Shown piece after piece: positions 5,243 to 6,619 of a stretch of DNA of 6,619 nt. Numbering within the stretch: position 1 is the first letter of the stretch; each line of letters opens with the position of its first letter. This DNA is from Lachnospiraceae bacterium (GTDB lineage: Bacteria > Bacillota > Clostridia > Lachnospirales > Lachnospiraceae). Under the pieces are notes generated by a model, which was not told the DNA's origin, made no database searches, and saw only the letters and a list, made by a program, of their open reading frames with translations. The DNA is taken from positions 1 to 6,619 of the forward strand of contig DPJQ01000292.1 in assembly GCA_003542935.1 (NCBI GenBank), given 5' to 3'. The translations under genes and the position numbers were made by a program.

Positions 5243-6619
5243 CTACATTTGTCCTGAAAGGCTTTTAAAAATGTCCTCCTGTTCCGGCTGCCCTCCGAGA
5301 TGGAAGTCATCAAACAGGGACAACTGGCGGTAACGGCCATGGGGATCTTCGATCCGGAACCGCTTTTTTCGGTCGTCGGCGACGAGTTCTCCCGTGAGGT
5401 AATCCTCGTCCAGACGAATGGTGCGGCAGGTCCGGCCTTCGCAGGTGATGAAATAACCGGCCCGTTTCAGCACGACGCCGAATTTTTTCAGCATATCAAA
5501 ATCCAGGGCGCCGTAGCGGCGGGCTTTCATAATCCGTCTGGCGGATTTGACGCCGATTCCCGGTATCCGAAGCAGAGCGGCATAACTTGCCCTGCCGACT
5601 TCTATGGGGAACTTTTCCAGATGGCGCAGGGCCCAGTCACATTTGGGATCCAACAGCAGATTGAAATGGGGACGTTCCTCCGACAGCAGCTCGTCCGCCG
5701 AAAAGCCGTAATAACGCAGCAGCCAGTCCGCCTGATAGAGCCGATGTTCCCGCAGAAGCGGAGGCGGCGTGCCCAGAGACGGGAGGCGGCTGTCATCGTT
5801 GAGGGCCGTGTAGGCGGAGAAAAAAACCCGTTTCAGATCAAACTGCCGATACAGCGCTTCCGTCACGCTTAAAATCTGGTGGTCTGTCTCCGGCGTTGCT
5901 CCTATGATCATCTGAGTACTCTGTCCTGCCGGTACGAAGCGGGATTTGCTGCTGTAATCCCGGCGGCCGGGAAAGTCGGGAAACTGCCCGCCAAAACCAT
6001 CTCTCCCTGAAACTCCGGGAACATGGATGCCGGAGGCAGTCATATAGCTGCCCTCTTCTTTTAACAGGGAAGGTGTATCCGGTAAAGAGGGATAGCCGCC
6101 GGGTACACCGGAGGGTGTGGCGGCCCTGTCCGTGATCAGCTGACGATTCTCGCGGATGCCGCTCTGGATCTGGCGCATGGGGGCCAGGATGCGTTTACGG
6201 GATTTGGCGGGAGCCAGAGATCTGAGGCCGTCCACTGTGGGCAGTTCCAGATTGATGCTCATGCGATCCGCCAGATGTCCCACATATTCGATTAGAACCG
6301 GGTCGGCGCCGGGGATTGCCTTGACATGGATATAGCCCCAGAATCCGTACACCTCCCGCAGCAGCCACAGTGTCTGATACATCCGCTCCATGGTCTCATT
6401 TGCCGTGTTCAGGATACCGGAGCTAAGGAACAGTCCCTCAATGTAGTTTCGCCGGTAAAACTCCATGGTCAGCGTACAGATCTCCTCCGGGGTGAAGTAA
6501 GTCCGCACCGTATCATTGGAAACACGGTTCAGACAGTAGCGGCAGTCATGTATGCAGGCGTTCGTCATCAATATTTTCAGCAGGGAGATGCAGCGGCCGT
6601 CGGCGGCAAAGCTGTGGCA
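5243..6619 (-). CDS. Putative DNA modification/repair radical SAM protein (TIGR03916 type), 5' end cut by window
   Basis: 458 residues are visible; the frame is open to the right edge, so the true start lies beyond 6619 (I infer a few dozen residues missing). Numbering from the edge: CHSFAADGRC at 1-10, then the radical SAM cluster motif C22-x3-C26-x2-C29 in TNACIHDCRYC, FYRRNYIEGLFLSSG (about 54-68), GYIHVKAIPGADP (95-107), INLELP (122-127), the conserved GQSTQMIIGATPETD (232-246), PPLLREHRLYQADWLLRYYGF (about 286-306), and a helix-hairpin-helix LLRIPGIGVKSARRI (349-363) typical of DNA-backbone binding. The C-terminus contains QLSLF (432-436), matching the beta-clamp-binding consensus. The protein is expected to cleave S-adenosylmethionine at a 4Fe-4S cluster and act on DNA, but its substrate is not known to me. 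About 65 residues (around 162-226) form an unusual Gly/Pro/Ser-rich insertion that replaces what I recall as a short linker. The in-frame TTG at 6571 and ATG at 6568 are not the start, because conserved residues continue upstream. The DUF4130 partner lies 73 bases downstream. Confidence 0.92.
   Translation of the reverse strand, partial: CHSFAADGRCISLLKILMTNACIHDCRYCLNRVSNDTVRTYFTPEEICTLTMEFYRRNYIEGLFLSSGILNTANETMERMYQTLWLLREVYGFWGYIHVKAIPGADPVLIEYVGHLADRMSINLELPTVDGLRSLAPAKSRKRILAPMRQIQSGIRENRQLITDRAATPSGVPGGYPSLPDTPSLLKEEGSYMTASGIHVPGVSGRDGFGGQFPDFPGRRDYSSKSRFVPAGQSTQMIIGATPETDHQILSVTEALYRQFDLKRVFFSAYTALNDDSRLPSLGTPPPLLREHRLYQADWLLRYYGFSADELLSEERPHFNLLLDPKCDWALRHLEKFPIEVGRASYAALLRIPGIGVKSARRIMKARRYGALDFDMLKKFGVVLKRAGYFITCEGRTCRTIRLDEDYLTGELVADDRKKRFRIEDPHGRYRQLSLFDDFHLGGQPEQEDIFKSLSGQM
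5312..5326 (-). other. Beta-sliding-clamp binding motif QLSLF
   Basis: The minus-strand codons read QLSLF, a match to the bacterial clamp-binding consensus QL(S/D)LF. It sits in the C-terminal tail of the radical SAM protein, after the helix-hairpin-helix and a charged linker, where such peptides are usually placed. It suggests tethering to the DNA polymerase III beta clamp. Confidence 0.6.
5941..6124. repeat. Cluster of inverted repeats inserted in frame in the radical SAM gene
   Basis: Seven perfect inverted-repeat pairs lie in tandem or nested over 184 bases: GGGATT 5941-5946 with AATCCC 5956-5961; GGCGG 5962-5966 with CCGCC 5988-5992; TCCCTG 6004-6009 with CAGGGA 6065-6070, enclosing CTCCGG 6013-6018 with CCGGAG 6030-6035 and GGCAG 6035-6039 with CTGCC 6048-6052 (these two share one base); TATCC 6076-6080 with GGATA 6090-6094; and GCCGCC 6095-6100 with GGCGGC 6119-6124, which contains ACACC 6105-6109 with GGTGT 6114-6118 around a GGAG loop. 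A short direct repeat, CGGGAAA, occurs at 5968-5974 and 5977-5983. The block coincides with the unconserved Gly/Pro/Ser-rich stretch of the protein (about 5942-6136). It resembles a palindromic repeat element that entered a coding gene without breaking the frame. I see no clear target-site duplication, and no second copy in the window. Confidence 0.5.

Noticed and set aside
5895..6150. Target-site duplication around the palindromic insertion (TGATCATCTGA versus TGATCAGCTGA)
   Set aside because: The left copy falls within the conserved GQSTQMIIG codons and lies some 30 bases outside the structured block, so the similarity is probably coincidental.
1..6619. CRISPR array, tRNA or rRNA gene, or insertion sequence with transposase
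   Set aside because: I saw no regularly spaced repeats, no tRNA-like or rRNA segments and no transposase or integrase motifs; the cloverleaf-like repeats at 6004-6070 lack the conserved tRNA T-loop and D-loop bases.

Overview
The window looks like a chromosomal segment of an anaerobic, mid-GC Firmicute, most likely a clostridial or Lachnospiraceae-type gut bacterium. The evidence is the anaerobic-type B12 enzymes (CobD, CbiP, CbiC), strong GGAGG-type Shine-Dalgarno sites with some GTG starts, and a paired radical-SAM/DUF4130 DNA-repair locus of a kind I know mainly from Firmicutes. The genus is an inference; nothing here fixes it.

Left part, plus strand (1-4385): a run of four co-directional genes. 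Three belong to late cobalamin synthesis: cobD (threonine-phosphate decarboxylase), cbiP/cobQ (cobyric acid synthase) and cbiC/cobH (precorrin-8X methylmutase). CbiC completes the corrin ring to cobyrinate, CbiP amidates the a,c-diamide to cobyric acid, and CobD supplies the aminopropanol phosphate that CbiB (not in the window) joins to cobyric acid. The fourth gene is a short metal-dependent amidohydrolase with a complete set of metal-ligand residues but without the beta-sandwich domain usual in its relatives. Its substrate is unknown. The cobD-cbiP gap (about 104 bases) holds a weak hairpin with a T-run and a possible promoter; the other gaps are short.

Right part, minus strand (4414-6619): a convergent two-gene unit. 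The upstream gene, cut by the right window edge, is a putative DNA modification/repair radical SAM protein (TIGR03916 type) with CxxxCxxC, a helix-hairpin-helix segment and a C-terminal QLSLF motif that matches the beta-sliding-clamp binding consensus. It is followed by its usual partner, a DUF4130/TIGR03915 protein. The pair is predicted to act on DNA, but the chemistry is not established as far as I know.

The most unusual signal is inside the radical SAM gene. About 65 in-frame codons (around 5942-6136) form a Gly/Pro/Ser-rich stretch between two conserved blocks, and the DNA of that stretch is almost entirely made of consecutive inverted repeats, one pair enclosing others in a cloverleaf-like layout. 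This looks like a palindromic repeat element that inserted into the gene while keeping the frame open.
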